A stretch of DNA of 64,000 bases from positions 186,001 to 250,000 of the forward strand of contig NZ_JAJONF010000005.1 of NCBI RefSeq assembly GCF_021462265.1. Reading direction: 5' to 3'. The position numbers and the translations under genes were made by a program. The notes under the pieces were generated by a model. That model searched no databases and was not told where the DNA came from. It saw only the letters and a program-made list of their open reading frames with translations. Below are positions 48,039-57,127 of the stretch, piece by piece (the first letter of the stretch is position 1; each line of letters starts with the position of its first letter). The stretch comes from Streptomyces shenzhenensis (lineage in GTDB: Bacteria > Actinomycetota > Actinomycetes > Streptomycetales > Streptomycetaceae).

Positions 48039-49010
48039 ATGACTGAAGCGGCCGGAAGGGACGCCGGACCCGATCTGGAGTCCCATTTCGAGGCGACGAT
48101 CTCGCATGACCAGCGGATCGAGCCGCGCGACTGGATGCCGGAGGGCTACCGCAGCACGCTGATCCGGCAGATCGCCCAGCACGCGCACTCGGAGATCATC
48201 GGCATGCAGCCGGAGGGCGAGTGGATCACGAAGGCGCCGTCGCTGCGCCGCAAGGCGATCCTGTTCGCCAAGGTCCAGGACGAGGCGGGCCACGGCCTGT
48301 ACCTGTACTCGGCCGCCGAGACCCTGGGCGCCGACCGCGCGGACCTCACCGAGCGCCTCATCGAAGGCCGCCAGAAGTACTCGTCGATCTTCAACTACCC
48401 GACGCTCAGCTACGCGGACGTCGGCGTCATCGGCTGGTTCGTCGACGGCGCGGCCATCTGCAACCAGGTGCCGCTGTGCCGCAGCTCGTACGGCCCCTAC
48501 GCCCGCGCCATGGTGCGGATCTGCAAGGAGGAGTCCTTCCACCAGCGGCAGGGCTACGAACTGCTGATGACCATGATGCGCGGCACCGACGCCCAGCGTG
48601 AGATGGTCCAGGACGCGGTGAACCGCTGGTGGTGGCCCTCCCTGATGATGTTCGGCCCGCCCGACGACGACTCGCCCAACTCCGCCCGGTCGATGGCCTG
48701 GAAGATCAAGCGGCACAGCAACGACGAACTGCGCCGGCGCTTCGTCGACATGACCGTGCCGCAGGCGGCCAGGCTCGGCGTGACCCTGCCCGATCCCGAG
48801 CTGCGCTGGAACGAGGAGCGCGGCCACCACGACTTCGGCACCCCCGACTTCACCGAGCTGAAGGAAGTCATCAGCGGCAACGGCCCGTGCAACGCGCAGC
48901 GCATCGAGCGCCGGCGCGCCGCGCACGAGGAAGGTGCCTGGGTGCGTGCGGCCGCCGGCGCCCACGCCGCCAAGCAGGCCGCCCGAGCCCGCGAGGAGGC
49001 AGTGGCATGA
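48039..49010 (+). CDS. paaA: 1,2-phenylacetyl-CoA epoxidase subunit PaaA
   Basis: A 323-residue diiron catalytic subunit. Iron ligands lie in [26 protein letters not shown] and [14 protein letters not shown] (E-x-x-H pairs), followed by [17 protein letters not shown]. The enzyme forms the ring-1,2-epoxide of phenylacetyl-CoA. I use the ATG at 48039 with GGGAG nine bases upstream; an earlier in-frame ATG at 48015 lies inside the operator. First gene of paaABCDE, with a four-base overlap to paaB. Confidence 0.97.
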   Translation: MTEAAGRDAGPDLESHFEATISHDQRIEPRDWMPEGYRSTLIRQIAQHAHSEIIGMQPEGEWITKAPSLRRKAILFAKVQDEAGHGLYLYSAAETLGADRADLTERLIEGRQKYSSIFNYPTLSYADVGVIGWFVDGAAICNQVPLCRSSYGPYARAMVRICKEESFHQRQGYELLMTMMRGTDAQREMVQDAVNRWWWPSLMMFGPPDDDSPNSARSMAWKIKRHSNDELRRRFVDMTVPQAARLGVTLPDPELRWNEERGHHDFGTPDFTELKEVISGNGPCNAQRIERRRAAHEEGAWVRAAAGAHAAKQAARAREEAVA

Positions 49011-49297
49011 GCGACTCCGGGAACTGGCCCCTGTACGAGATCTTCGTCCGGGGCAAGCGCGGCCTCAACCACGTCCACGTCGGCTCCCTGCACGCCGCCG
49101 ACGACCAGATGGCCCTCACCCACGCCCGCGACCTGTACACCCGGCGCAACGAGGGTGTCAGCATCTGGGCCGTGCGCTCCGAGCACATCGCCGCCTCCAC
49201 CCGGGACGAGAAGGACCCCTTCTTCGCCCCCAGCGCCGACAAGGTCTACCGGCACCCGACCTTCTACGACATCCCCGACGATGTCCCGCACATCTAG
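49007..49297 (+). CDS. paaB: Phenylacetyl-CoA epoxidase subunit PaaB
   Basis: A 96-residue protein with the characteristic [21 protein letters not shown] start, [12 protein letters not shown] and the end [10 protein letters not shown]. PaaB is a small structural subunit linking PaaAC dimers. Overlaps paaA by four bases. Confidence 0.97.
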   Translation: MSDSGNWPLYEIFVRGKRGLNHVHVGSLHAADDQMALTHARDLYTRRNEGVSIWAVRSEHIAASTRDEKDPFFAPSADKVYRHPTFYDIPDDVPHI

Positions 49298-49306
49298 GAG
49301 CCGGCG

Positions 49307-50137
49307 ATGAGCGAAGACCACGTCTACCTGAGCCTGGCCGACGGCCACGACGACGGTGACGCCCGCTGGGCGTTCGGCACCGGCTTCGAGGACCCGCTGC
49401 ACGGCGTCGACACCGCCGTGCCCGACACCGTCGACGCCGCCGGACTGGCCGCCCGCTGCCTGGCGCTCGGCGACGACGCCCTGGTGCTGGCGCAGCGGCT
49501 CGCCGAATGGGTCACCCGCGCTCCGGAACTGGAGGAGGAGATGGCGCTGGCCAACATCGGGCTCGACCTGCTCGGCCAGACCCGCCTGCTGTACGCGCGC
49601 TGCGGCCAGACCGACGGCACCGGCCGCACGGAGGACGCCTACGCCTACTTCCGGGACGCCGCCGACTTCCGCAACGTACGCCTCGTCGAACTCCCCAACG
49701 GCGACTTCGCCTTCTCCGTCCTCAGGCTGCTGGTGTTCGCCTGCTGGCGGCTCGCCCACTTCACCGAACTGGCCTCCGCCCCCGACCCGGTGCTCGCGGC
49801 GATCGCCGCCAAGGGCGTGAAGGAGCTCACCTACCACCGGCAGTACGCCGCCGAGTGGGTCGTACGCCTGGGCGACGGCACGCAGGAGTCGCATGCGCGG
49901 ATGCTGGCGGCCCTGGAGGCGCAGGCCCCCTACTGGGAGGAGCTGTTCGCCGCCCACGACGCGCGCGACAAGGTGCTGGCGGACCTCCACCAGGTCCTCG
50001 AAGCGGCCGGACTTCCCATGCCGAGCGTCCCGCCGCTGCCCGGTCAGGGCCGGGACGGCGAGCACACCGGCCATCTCGCCCCGCTGCTGGCCGAGTTGCA
50101 GAGCGTGGCCCGCGCCCACCCGGAGGCGACATGGTGA
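49307..50137 (+). CDS. paaC: Phenylacetyl-CoA epoxidase subunit PaaC
   Basis: A 276-residue, helical structural subunit related to PaaA but without an active diiron site: LGDDALVLAQRLAEWVTRAPELE, ANIGLDLLGQTRLLYAR, LPNGDFAFSVLRLLVF, and KELTYHRQYAAEWVVRLGDG. It forms the stable heterodimer with PaaA. Separated from paaB by nine bases containing GGAG; its end overlaps paaD by seven bases. Confidence 0.96.
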   Translation: MSEDHVYLSLADGHDDGDARWAFGTGFEDPLHGVDTAVPDTVDAAGLAARCLALGDDALVLAQRLAEWVTRAPELEEEMALANIGLDLLGQTRLLYARCGQTDGTGRTEDAYAYFRDAADFRNVRLVELPNGDFAFSVLRLLVFACWRLAHFTELASAPDPVLAAIAAKGVKELTYHRQYAAEWVVRLGDGTQESHARMLAALEAQAPYWEELFAAHDARDKVLADLHQVLEAAGLPMPSVPPLPGQGRDGEHTGHLAPLLAELQSVARAHPEATW

Positions 50138-50646
50138 CCGTCCTGACCGACGTCCGGCGGGCCCGGCACATCGCCGAACAGGTGCCCGACCCGGAACTTC
50201 CCATGCTCACCCTCGCCGACCTCGGTGTGCTGCGGGACGTCACCGTCGACCCGGACGGGACCGTGGTCGCGGACCTCACGCCCACGTACTCGGGCTGCCC
50301 CGCCATGGCCGAGATGCGGGCGGGGGTCGCCGCCCGGCTGCGGGACGCCGGCTTCGGCCGCGTGCGGATCCGCACGGTCCTCGACCCGCCGTGGACGAGC
50401 GACTGGATCACCCCCGAAGGACGCCGCAAGCTCGCCGAACACGGCATCGCGCCACCCGGTCCCGCGCCGCGGCGCGCCGCGGGTCCCGTTCCGCTGGAGC
50501 TGTCGCCGACCCGGCGCACCGTTCCCTGTCCCCGCTGCGGATCGGCCGCCACCGAGGAGACCTCCCGGTTCGCGGCCACCTCCTGCAAGGCGCTGTGGCG
50601 GTGCCTCAGCTGCCAGGAGCCGTTCGAGTACGTCAAGGAGATCTGA
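50131..50646 (+). CDS. paaD: Phenylacetyl-CoA epoxidase maturation protein PaaD
   Basis: A 171-residue protein. The N-terminal MIP18/DUF59-like domain has VPDPELPMLTLADLGVLRDV and TPTYSGCPAMAEM; the C-terminal zinc-ribbon has CPRCGSAAT and CLSCQEPFEY (two CxxC pairs). PaaD assists Fe-S or diiron assembly in the complex. GGAGG precedes the ATG, which lies inside the end of paaC. One-base overlap with paaE. Confidence 0.95.
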   Translation: MVTVLTDVRRARHIAEQVPDPELPMLTLADLGVLRDVTVDPDGTVVADLTPTYSGCPAMAEMRAGVAARLRDAGFGRVRIRTVLDPPWTSDWITPEGRRKLAEHGIAPPGPAPRRAAGPVPLELSPTRRTVPCPRCGSAATEETSRFAATSCKALWRCLSCQEPFEYVKEI

Positions 50647-51758
50647 TGGCAGAGCTGACGGCACCGGCCGCCGGTGCCCCCGCGACGACAGCACGCCGGC
50701 GCCGCCCAGCCTTCCATCCCCTGCGGGTCGCCGCGGTCCGGCCGCTGTGCGAGGACGCCGTGGCGGTCACCTTCGACATCCCCGCGGACCTGGCGCAGGA
50801 GTTCGCCTTCGGTCCCGGTCAGTCGCTCACCCTCCGCCGTCAGATCGACGGACGCGACGAGCGGCGCTCCTACTCGATCTGCTCGCCGGCCGGTGCCCCG
50901 CCCCGCATCGGCGTCCGCGAGGTGCCCGGCGGATTCTTCTCCTCCTGGCTGGTCCACGAGGTCCGGCCGGGCGACACCGTCGAGGTGATGGCCCCCACCG
51001 GAGCCTTCACCCCCGACCTCGGTGTCCCCGGCCACCATGTGCTCGTCGCGGCCGGCTCGGGCATCACCCCCATGATGTCCATCGCCGAGTCGGTCCTGGC
51101 CGCCGACGACCGCTCGAAGGTGACCCTGTTCTACGGCAACCGCCGCACCGACACCGTGATGTTCGCCGACGAGCTGGCCGATCTGAAGGACGAGTACCGC
51201 ACCCGCTTCCACCTCGCCCACGTCCTCTCCCGCGAACCCCGCGAGGCCGAACTCCTCTCCGGCCGCCTCGACGGCGACCGCCTCGGCGCGCTCGTCGCGG
51301 GCCTGGTCGACATCGCGGGCGCCGACCACTGGTGGCTGTGCGGCCCGCACGGCATGGTCCTCGACGCGCAGAAGGTGCTCGCGGAGCTGGGCGTCCCCGC
51401 CGGGCGGATCCACCAGGAGCTCTTCTTCGCCGACGAGCCGATCGAACCCCTCCGGCACGAGGAGGCGGCGGTGACCGGCCCGGTCAGCGAGGTCACCGTC
51501 ACCCTGGACGGCCGCTCCACCACCGCACTGCTCCCGCGTGAGCGCACCCTCCTCGACTCCGCCTCCCGCCTCCGCCCCGACCTCCCCTTCGCCTGCAAGG
51601 GAGGCGTGTGCGGGACCTGCCGGGCGCGCATCACGGCCGGCGAGGCCGACATGCGCCGCAACTACGCCCTGGAGCCCGCCGAGGTGGACGCCGGCTACGT
51701 GCTGACCTGCCAGTCCTACCCGGTCTCCGAGTCGTTGACCGTCGACTACGACAGCTGA
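50646..51758 (+). CDS. paaE: Phenylacetyl-CoA epoxidase reductase subunit PaaE
   Basis: A 370-residue FNR-type reductase. FAD site RRSYSICSPAG (~75), NADPH site VLVAAGSGITPMMSI (~135), CGPHGMV, and a C-terminal plant-type 2Fe-2S ferredoxin with ACKGGVCGTCRARI and YVLTCQSYP. It delivers electrons from NADPH to PaaA. Last gene of the operon; 310 bases follow before the convergent cache-domain gene. Confidence 0.96.
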   Translation: MAELTAPAAGAPATTARRRRPAFHPLRVAAVRPLCEDAVAVTFDIPADLAQEFAFGPGQSLTLRRQIDGRDERRSYSICSPAGAPPRIGVREVPGGFFSSWLVHEVRPGDTVEVMAPTGAFTPDLGVPGHHVLVAAGSGITPMMSIAESVLAADDRSKVTLFYGNRRTDTVMFADELADLKDEYRTRFHLAHVLSREPREAELLSGRLDGDRLGALVAGLVDIAGADHWWLCGPHGMVLDAQKVLAELGVPAGRIHQELFFADEPIEPLRHEEAAVTGPVSEVTVTLDGRSTTALLPRERTLLDSASRLRPDLPFACKGGVCGTCRARITAGEADMRRNYALEPAEVDAGYVLTCQSYPVSESLTVDYDS

Positions 51759-52068
51759 CCGGCCCCGGGGTGCCGCCCGCCGGGCACGGAATTCCGTCGT
51801 GCTCCGCGCGGGCGAGCCGCTGACCTTCGCTGGGCGCAGCCGGACGGCCGGCCGTGAAGGGAACCGGTCATGGGGACCGGCAGACCGGGTCTGCCGCTCG
51901 ACCGGTTCGACGGGCTGGGCGGCGTCGGCGGAAGGACGTCCGGGCGCTGCCGTGGGCCGGGCAGGGCGATCTCGATGCGAGGGCGCCGGATGTCCGGACC
52001 AGGTCAGCTGGAGTCCCTGCCGCTTCTCCTGTACCGGTCATGAGCTTGACCTCGCGTGCCGTGCGGCC
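51759..52068. other. 310-base convergent region after paaE
   Basis: Contains a small hairpin (CGGCAGA, five-base loop, TCTGCCG) at 51878-51896 that may end transcription of both sides. No gene is supported. Confidence 0.45.
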
Positions 52069-52809
52069 TCACTCGACGGCGGAGGGCGGTACGCGGATCA
52101 CGCTCCAGTCGACTTCCGGGGCCCGCACTGCGGCCCTTTCGACGCCGGCCGTACGGACCAGCAGCTCTCGGGCGATCTCCCCGACGGCCCACGTGGGCGT
52201 GTTCGCGGCCAGGACGCGGCCCTCGGCGGTGATCACCACCGCTTCACCGCCCAGGTGCTTGAGCGAGGGGGCCACGAGCTGCTCGAAGGCGGCCACCGGG
52301 ACGTCGGCCCCGACGACGCCGAAGAACTCACCGTGCACGATCAACGGCCGGGTGAACGTCAGGATGTAGAGGCCGGCACAGTGCAGATCGACGTACGGTC
52401 CCATGACCGTGCCGTGGCCCTCGTCGCGCGGGATCACGAACCACGGCTTGACGGTGTAGTCGTAGAAGCTCTCACTGCGCGGATCCAGGTTGAGCCGCAA
52501 GGGGCGGGGGTCCCCTTCCCCGGTCCGCTGCCACCACTCGAGGTGGAAGACGGCGTCGTCGAGAGCGTCGGGTGCCATGACCACACCGGTGCCGTTGAAC
52601 ATCTCGCCCCGCTCACGCAGCAGCGCCTTGAGCGTCGGCCGCAGGGCGGCGAGATCGTTCGTCCCGGGGTGCCTACCGCGCCGGCCGCCGGTGCTCAGGC
52701 GCGTTCGCGCCTCGTCCTCCAGGACATCCAGCGCCGAGAAGACGGCATCCACCGCTTCGCGGACGGATCTGCTGCACTGGACGATGCCGGTGGATGGGGT
52801 GCTGGTCAT
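52069..52809 (-). CDS. Soluble stand-alone cache-domain protein
   Basis: A 246-residue protein. The segment DPRSESFYDYTVKPWF (~110-123), then GPYVDLHCAGLYILTFTRPL (~137-156) and EFFGVVGADVPVAAFEQL (~161-178) match the membrane-proximal-to-distal order of a cache fold (compare RPWY, PYVDA, ITVSRPV, GVVGIDI in chemoreceptors). There is no signal peptide or membrane helix, which is unusual, since cache domains normally sit outside the cell in receptors. It follows the GntR regulator by 44 bases on the same strand, so it may sense an amine or amino acid inside the cell for that regulator. Confidence 0.75.
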   Translation of the reverse strand: MTSTPSTGIVQCSRSVREAVDAVFSALDVLEDEARTRLSTGGRRGRHPGTNDLAALRPTLKALLRERGEMFNGTGVVMAPDALDDAVFHLEWWQRTGEGDPRPLRLNLDPRSESFYDYTVKPWFVIPRDEGHGTVMGPYVDLHCAGLYILTFTRPLIVHGEFFGVVGADVPVAAFEQLVAPSLKHLGGEAVVITAEGRVLAANTPTWAVGEIARELLVRTAGVERAAVRAPEVDWSVIRVPPSAVE

Positions 52810-52853
52810 CACTGTGCTCCGGGAAGGAGGGAGGCGCGGCGAGCGCCACCGGA

Positions 52854-53603
52854 TCAGGCATCGGTCAACCGCAGATGTGTTCGTACCAGATGACGGGCGC
52901 CGGCGACCGTGTGCTCCTCGGCGAGGCGGCGCGCGGCCGTGGCGTCCCCGGCCGCGATGGCCACCAGGATCTCGTGATGCTGGTCGGCGAAGGCCGACGC
53001 GTCGGGGCCGTCGCCCACCGGCAGCCACAGCAGGGGTCCGAGTTCGGCCTGCAGCCGTACCTCCAGCCGGGTCAGCCGGACGGACTGCGCGGCGATGGCC
53101 ACCTCGATGTGGAAGCGGGCGTCGGCCTTGCGCCGTTCGGCGGGAGACTCGGCCTTCCGCAGGGCCGTGATCAGCCGGTCCAGGCTCCGTGCCAGGTCGG
53201 AGGGTGCGCGTTCGGCGGCGAAGCGCGCCGCGGTCCCCGAGACGGCGAACTGCTCGTCGCCGAGGTCGCGCAGTTCGGCGATGCCGAGTTCCTTCAGCCG
53301 GGCCTGATGGATCCTGGCCAGGCCCTCTTCCGGGTCCCTGATGAAGCTGCCGCCGTTGCGTCCGCGCCGGGTCTCGACGAGTCCCTGTTCGCGCAGAATG
53401 GCCAGGGCCTCGCGGACGGTGCCGTTGGCGACACCGAGCTGGCAGGCGAGGTCACTCTCGCTGGGGAGCTGTTCCCCGTCCGCCATGAGCCCGATGGTGA
53501 CCGCTTCGGAGATCCGGCGGACCACCATGTCCGCCCGTCCGGAGTCGCTCAAGGGCGCGAAGGCGGCGCTCATCACCGGCGAGCGGCCTTCCACTGCCGC
53601 CAC
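52854..53603 (-). CDS. FadR-subfamily GntR regulator
   Basis: A 249-residue repressor. The winged helix has RISEAVTIGLMADGEQLPSESDLACQLGV and TVREALAILREQGLV; the C-terminal all-helical FCD domain includes RFAAERAPSDLARSL, ADARFHIEVAIAA and FADQHHEILVAIAAGD, with the metal-binding Asp/His pattern. The GTG at 53603 has AGGAGG about five bases upstream; ATG at 53627 and 53573 are alternatives. Divergent from the amino acid permease, which it probably controls; TCAAA-N9-TTTGA (53660-53678) is a possible operator. Confidence 0.88.
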   Translation of the reverse strand: MAAVEGRSPVMSAAFAPLSDSGRADMVVRRISEAVTIGLMADGEQLPSESDLACQLGVANGTVREALAILREQGLVETRRGRNGGSFIRDPEEGLARIHQARLKELGIAELRDLGDEQFAVSGTAARFAAERAPSDLARSLDRLITALRKAESPAERRKADARFHIEVAIAAQSVRLTRLEVRLQAELGPLLWLPVGDGPDASAFADQHHEILVAIAAGDATAARRLAEEHTVAGARHLVRTHLRLTDA

Positions 53604-53803
53604 GGCCCCTCCTCGAAGGTTGCGCATCCGTTCACGAGAGCTCGTCGTCAGGCTACCAGTCAAACCGTTGTCCTTTGAACTTCAATGTAGTAGGTTTTCG
53701 CGCACTTGAGACGCCGGACAGCACCGGCCCTCGTCCGCCTTCCCCTCGGCCCGGTCCCGCCGACACCCCTCGCAGCAGCGTGTTTCCACCAAGGAGCCCG
53801 TCG

Positions 53804-55321
53804 ATGAACGACGCCCCGCCGTCCCCGCCGCCCCCCTCAGACGCCGACGCCCAGCGCCTCGCCGCCCTCGGCTACGAGTCCGAGTTCAAGCGCGACATGA
53901 GCCTGTGGGCCAACTTCTCCCTCGGATTCACCTACCTCTCGCCCGTCGTCGGGGTGTACACCCTGTTCGCGGCCTCCCTGATGGCGGGCGGACCGCCGAT
54001 GATCTGGGCGTTCGTGATCGCGGGTGTCGGCCAGCTGCTGGTCGCGCTGGTCTTCAGCGAGGTCGTCGCCCAGTTCCCGGTGGCGGGCGGGGTCTACCCG
54101 TGGGCCCGCCGGCTGTGGGGCCGCAAGTGGGGGTGGATGACGGGCTGGATCTACCTCCTGGCGCTGCTGTCCACCATCGCGGCGGTCGCCTACGGCGCCG
54201 GACCGTACGTGGCCGCGGTGTTCGGCTTCGCCTCCAGCACCACGACGACGATCCTGTGCGCCCTCGCGCTCCTGCTGCTCGCCACGGTCATCAACTTCGG
54301 CGGTACGAAGGTGCTGTCCGCCGTCGCGGTGTTCGGCTTCGTGGCCGAGATCATCGGGGCCGTCGTGGTGGGTGCCTGGCTGCTGATCGCCAACCGCCAC
54401 CACGGACTGGGCGTGCTCTTCCACGGCTACGGGTCCCAGGGGGACCACTCGTACCTGTACGCCTTCGCCGCCGCGTCGCTCATCGGCGTCTTCCAGTACT
54501 ACGGCTTCGAGGCCTGCGGTGACGTCGCCGAAGAGGTACCCAACCCCGGCCGGCGCATCCCCACCTCCATGCGGCGCACCATCTACATCGGCGGCGCCGC
54601 CGCGACAGCGGTGTGTCTCGCCCTCATCCTCTCCGTCAGCGACTTCGGCGCGGTGATCTCCGGCAAGGACGCCGACCCCGTGACCACCGTGCTCACCGAC
54701 GCCTTCGGCAGCGGCGGCGCCCGCGTCGTCCTGGTGGTCGTCCTGCTCTCCTTCATCTCCTGCGCGATGAGCCTGCAGGCCGCCGCCAGCCGCCTGACCT
54801 ACTCCTTCGCCCGCGACCGGATGATCGCCGGCAGCCGGCTCCTTTCGGCCTTCTCGGAGCGGCTGCGCGTGCCGCCGTACGCCCTGCTGCTCGCGGCGGT
54901 CCTTCCCGGGCTGCTCATCGTGGGTTCCGCGTACTCCGCCGACGCCCTGGTGAAGATCATCTCCTTCTCCACGCTCGGCATCTACGTGGCCTTCCAGATG
55001 GTGGTCCTCGCCTCGCTGCGGGCGCGGCTGCGCGGCTGGCGGCCGTCCGGCGAGTACCGGCTGGAGCGCTGGGGTCTGCCGGTCACGATCGGCGCTCTCG
55101 TCTACGGCGTCGTCGCGCTCGTCAACATCTGCTGGCCGCGCACGCCCGGCACGCCCTGGTACGACAACTACATCGTGCTGGTCAGCGGCGTCGTCGTGGT
55201 GGGAGTGGGCGCCCTGTACATGGCCCTGGCCAAGCCGTACGAACGCGGCGACGCCCCGGCCGGCGACGCGCTGACCACGGCGGCCCCGCGTGAGTCGTCC
55301 TCGTCGCCCGCCTCCGTCTGA
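53804..55321 (+). CDS. APC-family amino acid/amine permease (GABA permease-like)
   Basis: A 505-residue protein with twelve hydrophobic segments. LAALGYESEFKRDMSLWANFSLGFTYLSP (read in parts) at the first helix, GGVYPWARRLWGRKWGWMTGW and YYGFEACGDVAEEVPNPGRRIP are characteristic of the BAT1/GabP group that imports GABA, choline-like amines or basic amino acids. AAGGAG precedes the ATG. It leads a same-strand run with the aldehyde dehydrogenase (80-base gap) and the PucR regulator. Confidence 0.9.
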   Translation: MNDAPPSPPPPSDADAQRLAALGYESEFKRDMSLWANFSLGFTYLSPVVGVYTLFAASLMAGGPPMIWAFVIAGVGQLLVALVFSEVVAQFPVAGGVYPWARRLWGRKWGWMTGWIYLLALLSTIAAVAYGAGPYVAAVFGFASSTTTTILCALALLLLATVINFGGTKVLSAVAVFGFVAEIIGAVVVGAWLLIANRHHGLGVLFHGYGSQGDHSYLYAFAAASLIGVFQYYGFEACGDVAEEVPNPGRRIPTSMRRTIYIGGAAATAVCLALILSVSDFGAVISGKDADPVTTVLTDAFGSGGARVVLVVVLLSFISCAMSLQAAASRLTYSFARDRMIAGSRLLSAFSERLRVPPYALLLAAVLPGLLIVGSAYSADALVKIISFSTLGIYVAFQMVVLASLRARLRGWRPSGEYRLERWGLPVTIGALVYGVVALVNICWPRTPGTPWYDNYIVLVSGVVVVGVGALYMALAKPYERGDAPAGDALTTAAPRESSSSPASV

Positions 55322-55401
55322 GCCGCGTCGACCCCCGCAGTCCGCTTCTCGTACGTCCGCCGCGCCCCGTGCGACGGTGACATCCAAAGGTGGAGACCAG
55401 C

Positions 55402-56877
55402 ATGCCCACAACCCTGCCCACGAAGGCACTCGTCGACGGATCCTGGCTGGACGGCGGCGCCGGCACCTTCCCCGTGCACTCGCCGCAGTCCGGTGAGCTC
55501 CTCGCCGAGGTCACCCGGTGCGACGCCGACGACGTGGAACGTGCCGTCGCCGCCGCCCGCCGGGCCCAGCCCCAGTGGGCCGCCACGCCCCTCATCGAGC
55601 GGGTCAAGATCATGCGCCGGGTGCACGCGCTGTTCGCCGAGCGGGCCGAGGACGTCGCCCGCACGCTGACCCTGGAGATCGGCAAGACCGTCGCCGAGGC
55701 CCGCGAGGAGGTCATCGAGTACGCGGCGCCGGCCTGGCAGAAGGCCGGCGAGGAGGTCCTGCGGCACCGGGGGCTGTCGTTCCCCTCCACCCAGGAGCAG
55801 ACGAACAACAAGCGGCTGGTCATGAACCACCGCCCGCTCGGCGTCGTCGGCGTGATCACCCCGTACAACTTCCCCACCGACATCTCCTCGATCGCGCTCG
55901 CGCACATCGTCGCCGCCGGCAACACCGCCGTCTGGAAGCCCTCGGAGTTCGCTCCGATCAGCTGCAACCAGGTGGCGGAGATCTTCACCGAGGCGGGACT
56001 GCCCGACGGGGTCATCAACGTCGTGCACGGGTTCGGCGACGTCGGCGCGGCCCTCGTCGACCACCCGGGCGTGGACGGTCTGTTCTTCACCGGCTCCACC
56101 GCCACCGGTGAGCGCATCGCACGTGCCGCGGCCCTGCGTCCGCACCTCCTCGAACTCGGCGGCGACGGGCCCTTCATCATCCTCCCCGACGCGGACATCG
56201 ACGCCGCCGTGGAGGCGGCCGTCAACGGCTGCTTCTACTTCGCGGGCCAGGTCTGCACCTCGGCGGAGCGGCTCCTGGTCCACGAGGCCGTGCACGACGA
56301 GTTCGTCACCAAGCTGACCGCACGCGCCGCCGGACTGCGCATCGGAGACCCGGCGTCGGAGGAGACCGACATGGGACCGGTGCGCAACGAGGCCGGCCTG
56401 CGGCGCATCGCCGAGCATGTTCAGGACGCCCGCGACCGGGGCGCCGACATCGTCCAGTTCGGCAAGGAGGAGGGCCTGTTCTTCCCGGCGACCATCCTCA
56501 CCGGCGTCACCCCCGACATGCGCATCGCCCAGGAGGAGACCTTCGGTCCGGTCGCCCCCGTCATCAAGGTCTCCTCGGTGCAGGAGGCCGTCGAGATCGC
56601 CAACTCCAGCGACCTCGGCCTGATCGCGTCGCTGTGGACCCGGGACCTCGCCACCGCCTGGCGGGTCGGGGAGACCCTGCAGCACGGCACCGTCAACATC
56701 AACGAGACCAGCAACTACTGGGACCAGCTGGCCCCCTTCGGCGGCACCGGCAAGAGCGGTGTCGGCCGTGAGCTCTCCGGCTGGTTCCTCGACACCTTCA
56801 CCGAGTCCAAGCTGCTCGTCTTCGAGCTCGGAGACAGCGAACTGCGCTACGACCGCCGCGCGGAAGGGGGTTGGTGA
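55402..56877 (+). CDS. NAD(P)-dependent aldehyde dehydrogenase
   Basis: A 491-residue ALDH. VGVITPYNFPTDISS (~150), FFTGSTATGERIA, catalytic Glu in LLELGGDGPFII and nucleophile Cys in FAGQVCTSAERL (~290); ETFGPVAPV and PFGGTGKSGVGRE close the fold. The usual ELGGN reads ELGGD, a substitution in a residue near the active site. Neighbours suggest an aminoaldehyde or semialdehyde substrate from GABA, putrescine or cadaverine. The ATG at 55402 is preceded by AAGGTGGAG. Confidence 0.9.
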   Translation: MPTTLPTKALVDGSWLDGGAGTFPVHSPQSGELLAEVTRCDADDVERAVAAARRAQPQWAATPLIERVKIMRRVHALFAERAEDVARTLTLEIGKTVAEAREEVIEYAAPAWQKAGEEVLRHRGLSFPSTQEQTNNKRLVMNHRPLGVVGVITPYNFPTDISSIALAHIVAAGNTAVWKPSEFAPISCNQVAEIFTEAGLPDGVINVVHGFGDVGAALVDHPGVDGLFFTGSTATGERIARAAALRPHLLELGGDGPFIILPDADIDAAVEAAVNGCFYFAGQVCTSAERLLVHEAVHDEFVTKLTARAAGLRIGDPASEETDMGPVRNEAGLRRIAEHVQDARDRGADIVQFGKEEGLFFPATILTGVTPDMRIAQEETFGPVAPVIKVSSVQEAVEIANSSDLGLIASLWTRDLATAWRVGETLQHGTVNINETSNYWDQLAPFGGTGKSGVGRELSGWFLDTFTESKLLVFELGDSELRYDRRAEGGW

Positions 56878-57127
56878 CCACGCGGAAGCCGCGTCTTACG
56901 GGCGTTCTCGCCGCCACCGCCTGCGCGGCCGGCGACGCCCTGGCGTGTCTACGACATCCGAGGCGCCCGGGCCGGCGGCGACCAGGGCGCCTGCGTCCGG
57001 ACCGAGGCCGGCCGCGCGAGGCGCGCGGGCGGATGCGGCCGCACGCCCTCGACGCCAGGGCGAACGCCTACGGCTTCCCGGTCCTCGTGGAGCACCGAGA
57101 AAATACATCCACTCTTGGAGGTCATGG
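56878..57127. other. 250-base intergenic region before the PucR gene
   Basis: No gene or clear repeat seen. The last bases hold GGAGG for the PucR start. Confidence 0.4.
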
